Shown here piece by piece: positions 54,804 to 64,000 of a stretch of 64,000 nt of DNA. The stretch is from Tepidimonas alkaliphilus. Lineage in GTDB: Bacteria > Pseudomonadota > Gammaproteobacteria > Burkholderiales > Burkholderiaceae_C. How positions within the stretch are numbered: position 1 is the stretch's first letter; the number at the start of each line of letters is the position of its first letter. The position numbers were made by a program, and so were the translations under genes. The stretch spans positions 62,001 to 126,000 of the forward strand of contig NZ_VJNB01000007.1 of NCBI RefSeq assembly GCF_007556595.1, in the 5' to 3' direction. Under the pieces are notes generated by a model that was not told where the DNA came from, did no database searches, and saw only the letters and a program-made list of their open reading frames with translations.

Positions 54804-55206
54804 CGCGTTCCTGGACACCAAGGTCATCGTCTATCTGCTGTCGGCCGACGCGCGCAAGGCCGACATCGCCGAGGCCCTGGTGGCCGCCGGCGGCATCGTG
54901 TCGGTGCAGGTGCTCAACGAGGCAGTCGCCGTGGCGCGGCGCAAGCTGGCGCTGCCATGGGCGGAGATTCAGGCGTGGCTGGCCGCCGTGCGCGCCTGCT
55001 GCCGCGTGGCGCCGCTGACCGAGGCCGACCACGACCTCGCGCTCGACCTCGCGCTCGACCTCGCGGCGTGCCACGGCCCGTGGTACGACGCACTGATCGT
55101 CGCCAGCGCGCTGCACGGCGGGGCGAGCATCCTGCTGACCGAGGACCTGCAGCACGGCCAGCGGTTCGGCGGCCGGCTGCGGGTGGTCGATCCCTTCAGG
55201 GGGTGA
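54790..55206 (+). CDS. PIN-domain toxin (COG5573-like)
   Basis: The 138-residue product begins [20 protein letters not shown]. The first catalytic Asp is kept, but the residue after Thr is Lys where the family nearly always has Asn (DTN). Further acidic residues are in [21 protein letters not shown] and TEDLQHG. A 12-base unit is repeated in tandem near 55038-55066, giving [11 protein letters not shown]. Both features could weaken activity, so it may be inactive. Confidence 0.83.
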   Translation: MSAPDAFLDTKVIVYLLSADARKADIAEALVAAGGIVSVQVLNEAVAVARRKLALPWAEIQAWLAAVRACCRVAPLTEADHDLALDLALDLAACHGPWYDALIVASALHGGASILLTEDLQHGQRFGGRLRVVDPFRG

Positions 55207-55361
55207 ACGGGATGCGGGGCGTTCAGTACCGGGTCAGCACGCCGGCCTGACCGAGCGAGCCGTCGCAGAGCTTTCCCCGTGGTAGCCAGCGCAGCGGACG
55301 GCGAGGGTCACCACGCCGAAGCCGAACCGGCCCGTCTCCGGGCGTCTCGAATGCCTTCAGG

Positions 55362-55391
55362 GCAGGCATTGCCTACAATGCAGGCATTGCC
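55362..55391 (+). promoter_or_regulatory. direct repeats and -10 box upstream of the FitAB pair
   Basis: GCAGGCATTGCC occurs at 55362-55373 and 55380-55391, 18 bases apart, with a TACAAT -10 box (55374-55379) between them. Spacing of about two helical turns and position just upstream of the RHH antitoxin (ATG 55417) suggest an autoregulatory operator. The region 55207-55361 holds nothing else recognised. Confidence 0.5.
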
Positions 55392-55416
55392 ATTGCCATC
55401 ACCCGGAGCTGTCGCC

Positions 55417-55665
55417 ATGGCCGCCCTGACGATCCGCAACGTCGATGAAGCCCTCAAGCAGTCGCTGCGCCTGCGCGCGGCGCAGCATGGCGTCTCGATG
55501 GAGGAGGCGCGCCGCATCCTGCGGGAAGCCTTGCTGCGTATGCCGTCCAGCCAGCCGCTGGGGCGACGGCTGCGGCAGCGCTTTGCCGGCGTGGCCCAGG
55601 CCGACTTCGCACTGCCCGCGCGCCGGCTGCCGCGCACGCCGCCGGACTGGGATGCGGCACCGTGA
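55417..55665 (+). CDS. FitA/VapB-type antitoxin
   Basis: The 82-residue product starts MAALTIRNVDEALKQSLRLRA then HGVSMEEARRILREAL, the FitA ribbon-helix-helix DNA-binding motif. The C-terminal part (FAGVAQADFALPARRLPRTPP) would contact the toxin. GGAG lies upstream of ATG 55417. It overlaps the toxin gene by four bases (GTGA). Confidence 0.9.
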   Translation: MAALTIRNVDEALKQSLRLRAAQHGVSMEEARRILREALLRMPSSQPLGRRLRQRFAGVAQADFALPARRLPRTPPDWDAAP

Positions 55666-56090
55666 TCCTGCTCGACACCAACGTGCTGTCGGAGGTCATG
55701 CGGCCGCAGCCCTCCGAGACGGTGATGGCCTCAGCTGGACTGCCAGTCGCCCGAACGGGTCTGGGTTTGGCCATCAGCCGGGCCGAAATCATGCTGGGCC
55801 TCGAGCTGATGCCGGCAGGGCGGCGCCAGGCCGCGCTGGCGCAGGCGGCCGAAGCCCTGTTCACCCAGGACTTTGCCGGGCGCTGCCTGCCGTTCGACGA
55901 ACAGGCCGCGCTGCACTACGCGGCCATCGTCGCGCAGCGCACACGCGCGGGGCGCCCGATCAGCACCGAAGACGCCCAGATCGCTGCCATCGCCCGGCAG
56001 CATGGCTTGACACGGGCCACGCGCAACGAGGCGGATTTTCAAGGGGTCGCCGGTCTGACGGTGATCAACCCTTGGCAGGCTGGCGCATGA
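55662..56090 (+). CDS. FitB/VapC PIN toxin with a compensated double frameshift
   Basis: The 142-residue frame from GTG 55662 starts MILLDTNVLSEVMRPQPSE and ends with FitB-like acidic motifs (STEDAQIAAIARQHG, TRNEADF). In residues 24-36 it reads SAGLPVARTGLGL, unlike the family; the +1 frame over the same bases (55735-55767) reads LDCQSPERVWV, the expected FitB sequence. So one base seems gained near 55731-55734 and one lost near 55768. The product may be misfolded or inactive, or the sequence may carry two errors. It overlaps the next gene as ATGA. Confidence 0.85.
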   Translation: MILLDTNVLSEVMRPQPSETVMASAGLPVARTGLGLAISRAEIMLGLELMPAGRRQAALAQAAEALFTQDFAGRCLPFDEQAALHYAAIVAQRTRAGRPISTEDAQIAAIARQHGLTRATRNEADFQGVAGLTVINPWQAGA

Positions 56091-57349
56091 AAATCCTGTT
56101 GATCCACCAGAACTTCCCCGGCCAGTTCAAGCATCTGGCCCCCGCCTTGGCGCAGCAGGGCCACACGGTGGTGGCGATGACGATGCAGAAGACCGAGGCG
56201 CGGCAGTGGCAAGGCGTGCGGCTCGTGCCCTATGCCGCCAGCCGCGGCACGACGCCGAACGTGCACCCGTGGGTCGCGGACTTCGAGACCAAGGTCATCC
56301 GCGGCGAAGCCTGCCTGCGTGCCGCCCGGCAACTGAAGGCCGAGGGCTTCGCCCCGGACGTGATCCTCGCCCATCCCGGCTGGGGCGAGAGCCTCTTTCT
56401 CAAGGAGGTCTGGCCGCAGGCGCGGCTGGGCATCTACTGCGAATTCTTCTACCACGCGCAAGGGGCGGATGTGGGCTTCGACCCGGAGTTCGCCAGCCCC
56501 GACCCCGTGGCCGAAGCCGCGCGGCTGCGCCTGAAGAACCTCAACAACCTGCTGCACTTCGACGTGGCCGACGCGGGCATCAGCCCCACCCACTGGCAGG
56601 CCAGCACCTTTCCCGCACCGTTTCGCGACCGGATCGCGGTCATCCACGACGGCATCGACACCGAGGCGCTCCAACCCAACCCCGCGGTGAGCCTCGCGCT
56701 CCATACCGCCAGCGGCCAGGCGATCACGCTGACCCGCGCCGACCCGGTCATCACGTTTGTGAACCGCAATCTGGAGCCGTACCGGGGCTTTCATGTCTTC
56801 ATGCGGGCGCTGCCCGAGCTGCTCAAGCGCTGCCCGACGGCGCGCGTGCTGATCGTCGGCGGCAACGATGTCTCTTACGGCGCGCGGCCCGATCCGCAGC
56901 GCTACGGCGGCCTGCGTTCGTGGCGCGACATCTTCACGGCGGAGGTTCGGCCCCAGATTCCCGATGCGGACTGGGCGCGGGTGCATTTCCTCGGCAACCT
57001 GCCGTATCAGCATTTCATTCCGCTGCTGCAGCTCTCCACCGTCCACGTGTATCTGACTTACCCGTTCGTGCTGTCGTGGAGCCTGTTGGAGGCGATGAGC
57101 GTGGGCTGCGCGATCGTGGGCAGCGACACCGCGCCGCTGCACGAGGCGATCCGGCATGGCGAGACCGGGCGGCTGGCGCCGTTCTTCGACACCGAGGCAC
57201 TGGTGCGCGAGGTCGCGGCGCTGCTGAACGACCCCGCCGAGCGCGCGCGGCTCGGGGCCAACGCGCGGGCGTTCGCGAAAGCACACTACGACCTCAAGAC
57301 CCGGTGCCTGCCGCGGCAGCTGGCGTGGGCGCAGGCGCTGGCGGGTTGA
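56087..57349 (+). CDS. family 4 glycosyltransferase
   Basis: The 420-residue product begins MKILLIHQNFPGQFKHLAPA, a typical N-terminus of a GT4 subgroup, and has the C-terminal GT-B donor site (VYLTYPFVLSWSLLEAMSVGCAIVGSDTAP-type region, residues 322-352, with the EAMSVGCAIV motif). It transfers a sugar from a nucleotide donor to an unknown acceptor. Its ATG overlaps the stop of the FitB-like toxin (ATGA), so it is translationally coupled to a TA operon, which is unusual. Confidence 0.85.
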   Translation: MKILLIHQNFPGQFKHLAPALAQQGHTVVAMTMQKTEARQWQGVRLVPYAASRGTTPNVHPWVADFETKVIRGEACLRAARQLKAEGFAPDVILAHPGWGESLFLKEVWPQARLGIYCEFFYHAQGADVGFDPEFASPDPVAEAARLRLKNLNNLLHFDVADAGISPTHWQASTFPAPFRDRIAVIHDGIDTEALQPNPAVSLALHTASGQAITLTRADPVITFVNRNLEPYRGFHVFMRALPELLKRCPTARVLIVGGNDVSYGARPDPQRYGGLRSWRDIFTAEVRPQIPDADWARVHFLGNLPYQHFIPLLQLSTVHVYLTYPFVLSWSLLEAMSVGCAIVGSDTAPLHEAIRHGETGRLAPFFDTEALVREVAALLNDPAERARLGANARAFAKAHYDLKTRCLPRQLAWAQALAG

Positions 57350-57382
57350 AGCTGCTCCGCCCGCCCCGCCGATAATCGCCGG

Positions 57383-58252
57383 ATGACCTTGCAGGACCGC
57401 GCAGCCGTCTGGCTGCAACATGCGCTGCCCAAGCGCGCGCTGACCGAGCTGGCCGGGGCGCTGGCGCGCCGGCCGCTCGGGCCGGTGACGCAGGCGGCGA
57501 TCCGCCGCTTCATCACGCGTTACGGCGTGGACATGAGCGAGGCGGCGCAGCCCGACCCGGCCGCCTACGCGACGTTCAACGACTTCTTCACGCGCGCGCT
57601 GCGCCCGGGCGCGCGGCCGCTGGCGGCGGCGGATCTCGTGTGCCCAGTGGATGGCGCGATCAGCCAGTGCGGCGCGATCGAGCGCGACCGCATCCTGCAG
57701 GCCAAGGGGCACGGCTACACGGTGGCGGCGCTGCTGGGGGGCGATGCGGCGCGGGCGGCGGCGTTTGCCGACGGGACGTTCGCCACGCTGTATCTCAGCC
57801 CGCGCGACTACCACCGCATCCACATGCCGTGCGCGGGGCGGCTCGAGCGCATGGTGCACGTGCCGGGGTCGCTGTATTCGGTCAACCCGGTGACGGCGCG
57901 CGGGGTGCCGGGGCTGTTTGCGCGCAACGAGCGGGTGGTGTGCCTGTTCGAGGGACAGCGCCCCGACGGGCGGCGCTTTGCGTTCGCGCTGGTGTTGGTG
58001 GGCGCCACCATCGTCGGCAGCGTGGCCACCGCGTGGCACGGCGTCGTCAACCCGCCGCGTCCGGGCGTCGTGCGCAGCTGGGACTACGACGACCGCGAGA
58101 TCGCCCTGGCGCAGGGGGCGGAGATGGGGCGGTTTTTGCTCGGCTCCACGGTCATCGTGCTGCTGCCGGCCGGGGTGGCGCGGCTGCCGCCGGACTGGGC
58201 GCCAGGCCGCCCGGTGCGCATGGGCGAGGCGATGGGGGCTTGGTTGTCCTGA
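57383..58252 (+). CDS. psd: phosphatidylserine decarboxylase proenzyme
   Basis: The 289-residue product makes phosphatidylethanolamine at the membrane. The self-cleavage site that forms the pyruvoyl group is in MGRFLLGSTVIVLLP (LGST), and the motifs CPVDGAISQCG and YLSPRDYHRIHMP are typical. It lies 33 bases after the glycosyltransferase and is convergent with amn. Confidence 0.95.
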   Translation: MTLQDRAAVWLQHALPKRALTELAGALARRPLGPVTQAAIRRFITRYGVDMSEAAQPDPAAYATFNDFFTRALRPGARPLAAADLVCPVDGAISQCGAIERDRILQAKGHGYTVAALLGGDAARAAAFADGTFATLYLSPRDYHRIHMPCAGRLERMVHVPGSLYSVNPVTARGVPGLFARNERVVCLFEGQRPDGRRFAFALVLVGATIVGSVATAWHGVVNPPRPGVVRSWDYDDREIALAQGAEMGRFLLGSTVIVLLPAGVARLPPDWAPGRPVRMGEAMGAWLS

Positions 58253-58270
58253 CGGGCGCGCCCCGCGCGG

Positions 58271-59803
58271 TCACTGGAACGCCACTTCGTCGAAGCTGCG
58301 CAGCTTGCGGCTGTGCAGCTGGTCGATGCCGGCCTGCCGCAGCCGCTCGATGGCGCGCAGGCCGATGCGCAGGTGCTGATCGACGCGCTCGCGGTAGAAG
58401 CGGTCGGCCATGCCGGGCAGTTTGATGGCGCCGTGCAGCGGCTTGTCGCTGACGCACAGCAGCGTGCCGTACGGCACGCGGAAGCGAAAGCCGTTGGCGG
58501 CGATGGTGGCCGACTCCATGTCCAGCGCGATGGCGCGCGACAGCGACAGGCGCCGCTGCGCCACCGCGCCGGGCAGCAGCTCCCAGTTGCGGTTGTCGGT
58601 GCTGGCCACCGTGCCGGTGCGCAGCACGCGCTTGAGCGCCGCGCCCTGCAGCCCCGTGACGTCGGCCACCGCGCCCTCCAGCGCGCGCTGCACCTCCGCC
58701 AGCGCCGGGATCGGCACCCACAGCGGCAGCTCCTCGTCCAGCACGTGGTCCTCGCGCACGTAGGCGTGCGCCAGCACGTAGTCGCCCAGCTGCTGGCTGT
58801 GGCGCAGGCCGGCGCAGTGCCCCAGCATCAGCCAGGCGTGCGGGCGCAGCACGGCGATGTGGTCGGTGGCGGTCTTGGCGTTGCTGGGGCCCACGCCGAT
58901 GTTGACCAGCGTGATGCCGCTGCGGTCGGCGCGCACCAGGTGGTAGGCCGGCATCTGCGGCAGGCGCGGCGGCGCGCAGCCCTCGGGGCCCGCGAGCCGC
59001 GCGCGTTCCCCGGCGCTGAGCCCTGCGCGCCAGGTGACGACGTTGCCGGGCTCGACGAAGGCGACATACTCGCTGTCGGGCTGTTGCATTTGCGCCAGCC
59101 CCAGGCGCACGAACTCGTCAACGTAAAAAGCGTAGTTGGTGAACAGCACGAAGTTCTGGAACCACGCCGGCGCGGTGCCGCTGTAGTGCCGCAGGCGGGC
59201 CAGCGAATAGTCGATGCGCGCGGCGCGAAACAGCGCCAGCGGCTGCGGCCCGTCGTCGCGCGCCACGTGCAGGCCGTTGGCGATGGCATCGTCCATGGCG
59301 GTCAGATCCGGCAGGTCGAACACCTCGCCGAGCCGCGCGCGCTGCACGGCGCTGAGCTCGCCTTCGAAGGCGCTGTCCTCGCCGAGCGCGAAGTGCAGCG
59401 GGATCGGCTCGTGGCTGATGGCGATCTCCAGCGGCTCGCCGTGATGCTGCAGCAGCAGCGCGAACTGCTCGCGCCAGTAGTCGGCGAACAGATCCGGGCG
59501 CGTCAGCGTCGTCTCGTAGCGGCCGGCGCGGGTGACGAAGCCGTGGCTCTGGCGCGCGCGGGCGGCCAGCGGATCCAGCGGCCGCGGCACGTGCAGCCGC
59601 ACCGCCGGGTAGCAGGCGCGCACGCGCGGGAGGGCCGCATCGGCCTGCAGCGGCTGGCGCAGGTAGTCGTGCAGCGCCGCGCGCAGGTGCTGCACGGCGG
59701 CCTCATAGAGGCGCGCGGCGTGCGCCACTGCCGCGTCGGGGTCGGTGAAGCGCTGCGGCGCGACGAATGCGGGCGTGTGCACGGGCGTCATCATGCACCT
59801 CAT
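58271..59803 (-). CDS. amn: AMP nucleosidase
   Basis: The product (510 residues from ATG 59803, 506 from ATG 59791) cleaves AMP to adenine and ribose-5-phosphate. ATG 59803 overlaps the gor stop as ATGA; ATG 59791 has GAGG six bases upstream. The C-terminal phosphorylase-like domain shows TLVNIGVGPSNAKTATDHIA, LGHCAGLRHSQQLGDYVLA and the AIALDMESATIAANGF motif near the end. Confidence 0.92.
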   Translation of the reverse strand: MRCMMTPVHTPAFVAPQRFTDPDAAVAHAARLYEAAVQHLRAALHDYLRQPLQADAALPRVRACYPAVRLHVPRPLDPLAARARQSHGFVTRAGRYETTLTRPDLFADYWREQFALLLQHHGEPLEIAISHEPIPLHFALGEDSAFEGELSAVQRARLGEVFDLPDLTAMDDAIANGLHVARDDGPQPLALFRAARIDYSLARLRHYSGTAPAWFQNFVLFTNYAFYVDEFVRLGLAQMQQPDSEYVAFVEPGNVVTWRAGLSAGERARLAGPEGCAPPRLPQMPAYHLVRADRSGITLVNIGVGPSNAKTATDHIAVLRPHAWLMLGHCAGLRHSQQLGDYVLAHAYVREDHVLDEELPLWVPIPALAEVQRALEGAVADVTGLQGAALKRVLRTGTVASTDNRNWELLPGAVAQRRLSLSRAIALDMESATIAANGFRFRVPYGTLLCVSDKPLHGAIKLPGMADRFYRERVDQHLRIGLRAIERLRQAGIDQLHSRKLRSFDEVAFQ

Positions 59804-61206
59804 CCCACCGAGGCCGGCTCGCGCAGCGTGACGAACTCTTCCGCCAGCGTCGGGTGGATGCCCAGCGTGGCGTCGAACTGCGCCTTGGTGGCGCCGCAGC
59901 GCAGCGCCACCGCGAAGCCCTGCACGATCTCGCCGGCTTCCGGGCCGACCATGTGCAGGCCCAGCACCTGGTCGCTGGCGTCATCGACCACCAGCTTGAC
60001 CAGTGCGCGCTCGTCGCGGCCCGACAGCGTGTGGCGCAGCGGACGGAAGGCGCTGCGGTAGATGCGCAGCCGCCGGCCCTGCTGGCGCGCCTGCGCTTCC
60101 GTCAGGCCCACGGCGCCGACGCTGGGCAGCGTGAAGACCGCGGTCGGGATCAGGTCGTAGCGTGCCTGCCGCGGCGCTGCGCCGGCGGGCGGGCCGAACA
60201 GGTGATCGACCACCGCCATCGCCTCCGCCAGCGCCACGGGCGTCAGCTGCGCGCGCGCCACCACGTCGCCCACCGCATAGACGCTGGGCACGTTGGTGCG
60301 GAAGTGCTCATCGACGAGGATGGCCCCTTGCGCGCCCTGCGCCACACCCAGCTGCTCCAGCCCCAGCCCGGCGACGTTGGGCACGCGCCCGGTGGCGTAG
60401 AGCACCGCGTCGGCCACCACGTGGCCGCCATCCTCCAGCTGCACGTGCAGGCCGTCGTCGCGCCGCTGCACCGCCACCACGCCGGTCTGCAGGCGCAGGT
60501 CCAGCCCCTTCTTGCGCAGCTCGTCGGCCAGGAAGTGGCGCACCTCGTCGTCGAAGCCGCGCAGGATCTGCTCGCCGCGGTAGAGCTGCGTCACGCGCAC
60601 GCCCAGGCCGAGGAAGATCGAGGCGAACTCGCAGGCGATGTAGCCGCCGCCGACCACCACCAGGCGCGCCGGCAGCGGCTCCAGGTCGAACACCTCGTTG
60701 GAGGTGATCACATGCTCGCGCCCCTGGAAGTGCGGCACGTAGGGGGCGCCGCCGGTGGCGATCAGGATGCGCTCGGCGCGCCAGGTCTGATGCGCGGGGC
60801 TGCCGTCGGCGTGGAGCGTGGCCAGCTGCACGGTGTGGGCGTCGAGCAGCCGCGCCCAGCCGTCCAGCAGCGTCACGCCGGCGTTGCGCAGCAGCGTCTC
60901 ATAGACGCCGTTCAGGCGCGCGATCTCGGCGGCGCGGCGGCGCTTGAGCTCGCCCCAGTCCAGCGCCGGCGCCGGGCCGTGCCAGCCGTAGCCGCGCGCC
61001 TCCTCGGCCGCCTCGGCGTAGTGCGCGGCGTAGTGGTAGAGCTTCTTCGGGATGCAGCCGACGTTGACGCAGGTGCCGCCCAGCCCGCTGCGTCCCTGGG
61101 CTTCGGCCAACGCCACGCGCGCGCCGCGCTGCGCCGCCATGCGCGCGGCGCGCACGCCGCCGCTGCCGCCGCCAATGACAAAGAGATCGAAGTCAAAACC
61201 GCTCAT
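59800..61206 (-). CDS. gor: glutathione-disulfide reductase
   Basis: The 468-residue flavoenzyme keeps glutathione reduced with NADPH. The redox-active disulfide is in GGTCVNVGCIPKKLYHYA, the FAD motif in LFVIGGGSGGVRAARMA, and NAD(P) motif in RLVVVGGGYIACEFASIF. The C-terminal His-x4-Glu pair is in GIHPTLAEEFVTL. It overlaps amn by four bases. Confidence 0.92.
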   Translation of the reverse strand: MSGFDFDLFVIGGGSGGVRAARMAAQRGARVALAEAQGRSGLGGTCVNVGCIPKKLYHYAAHYAEAAEEARGYGWHGPAPALDWGELKRRRAAEIARLNGVYETLLRNAGVTLLDGWARLLDAHTVQLATLHADGSPAHQTWRAERILIATGGAPYVPHFQGREHVITSNEVFDLEPLPARLVVVGGGYIACEFASIFLGLGVRVTQLYRGEQILRGFDDEVRHFLADELRKKGLDLRLQTGVVAVQRRDDGLHVQLEDGGHVVADAVLYATGRVPNVAGLGLEQLGVAQGAQGAILVDEHFRTNVPSVYAVGDVVARAQLTPVALAEAMAVVDHLFGPPAGAAPRQARYDLIPTAVFTLPSVGAVGLTEAQARQQGRRLRIYRSAFRPLRHTLSGRDERALVKLVVDDASDQVLGLHMVGPEAGEIVQGFAVALRCGATKAQFDATLGIHPTLAEEFVTLREPASVG

Positions 61207-61308
61207 CGAGATGCGTCGTCAAAAAGTTGGCGTCGGGCTTCTGAGCGCGCCCCGGCCAGCCGTCGAGGCTAGGCATCAGCCGCAGGCGGCTGCTCGTCCA
61301 AAGGCCAA

Positions 61309-64000
<2,692 letters not shown>

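Noticed and set aside
55030-55070. Short tandem repeat in the PIN toxin as a CRISPR-like or VNTR array
   Set aside because: Only about two and a half 12-base units, in frame inside a coding gene, without spacers.

Overview
The window is GC-rich (roughly 70 %) bacterial chromosome with tightly packed genes, frequent ATGA/GTGA overlaps and class A RNase P RNA. The gene content (xerC-DUF484-dapF, three Gram-negative porins opening with AQSSVQLYG or AQSSVTLYG, bfd-bfr, gentisate and homogentisate-route enzymes, a HypT-like LysR regulator) points to a betaproteobacterium of the order Burkholderiales. A Comamonadaceae or Tepidimonas-like organism is my inference, not something proved by the sequence. 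I see no prophage, insertion sequence, CRISPR array, rRNA or tRNA. The accessory signal is instead a high density of toxin-antitoxin (TA) modules.

Layout: 1-6050 is mostly minus strand: 3' part of rlmI, a DsrE-like exported protein, xerC, DUF484, dapF, an OmpA-family lipoprotein, then a plus-strand MBL hydrolase and minus-strand rnpB. 6170-8802 holds a large FAD-dependent oxidoreductase whose last 45 bp are repeated exactly 770 bp downstream, bracketing a PIN-toxin/RHH-antitoxin pair with its own promoter. 8825-11815 carries htpX, an endonuclease/exonuclease/phosphatase-fold protein and pyrC. 11903-12600 is a second TA pair. 12655-16057 is a promoter-to-terminator unit that looks devoted to sulfur handling: a split YeeE/YedE transporter, a tiny exported NPCAP-repeat protein, an unknown His-rich protein and an exported tandem rhodanese. 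16177-22289 (minus) is a glutamate/aspartate-type ABC importer with a HypT-like LysR gene and an ATM1-type exporter.

22307-30639 holds yciA, ampG, a Tat-type M48 peptidase, a mutationally dead mazEF pair, a YcbL-like hydrolase, an SDR, and a phenylalanine/tyrosine catabolic set (Lrp regulator, hppD, phhB, phhA). 30760-38863 is ssb, rmuC, a zinc-type CDF exporter, a periplasmic glpQ lipoprotein, putP, mnmA, bfr and bfd under a likely Fur box. 38977-44072 has proA-marR diverging from a 3-hydroxybenzoate/gentisate pathway (hydroxylase, dioxygenase, fumarylpyruvate hydrolase) that lacks a maleylpyruvate isomerase. 44100-49557 has dacB and three porins with terminators. 49582-57349 has an AAA/PD-(D/E)XK protein, an MFS exporter, an ABC-2 pair, two more TA modules back to back (one toxin with a compensated double frameshift) and a glycosyltransferase translationally coupled to the last toxin. 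57383-64000 is psd, amn, gor and the truncated uvrA.

Best leads: (1) the TA cassette bracketed by a 45-bp perfect repeat at the 3' end of a housekeeping gene; (2) the YeeE/YedE-NPCAP-rhodanese operon as a possible undescribed sulfur-trafficking system; (3) decay states across five TA modules in 64 kb, including one dead mazEF and one frame-scarred FitB.
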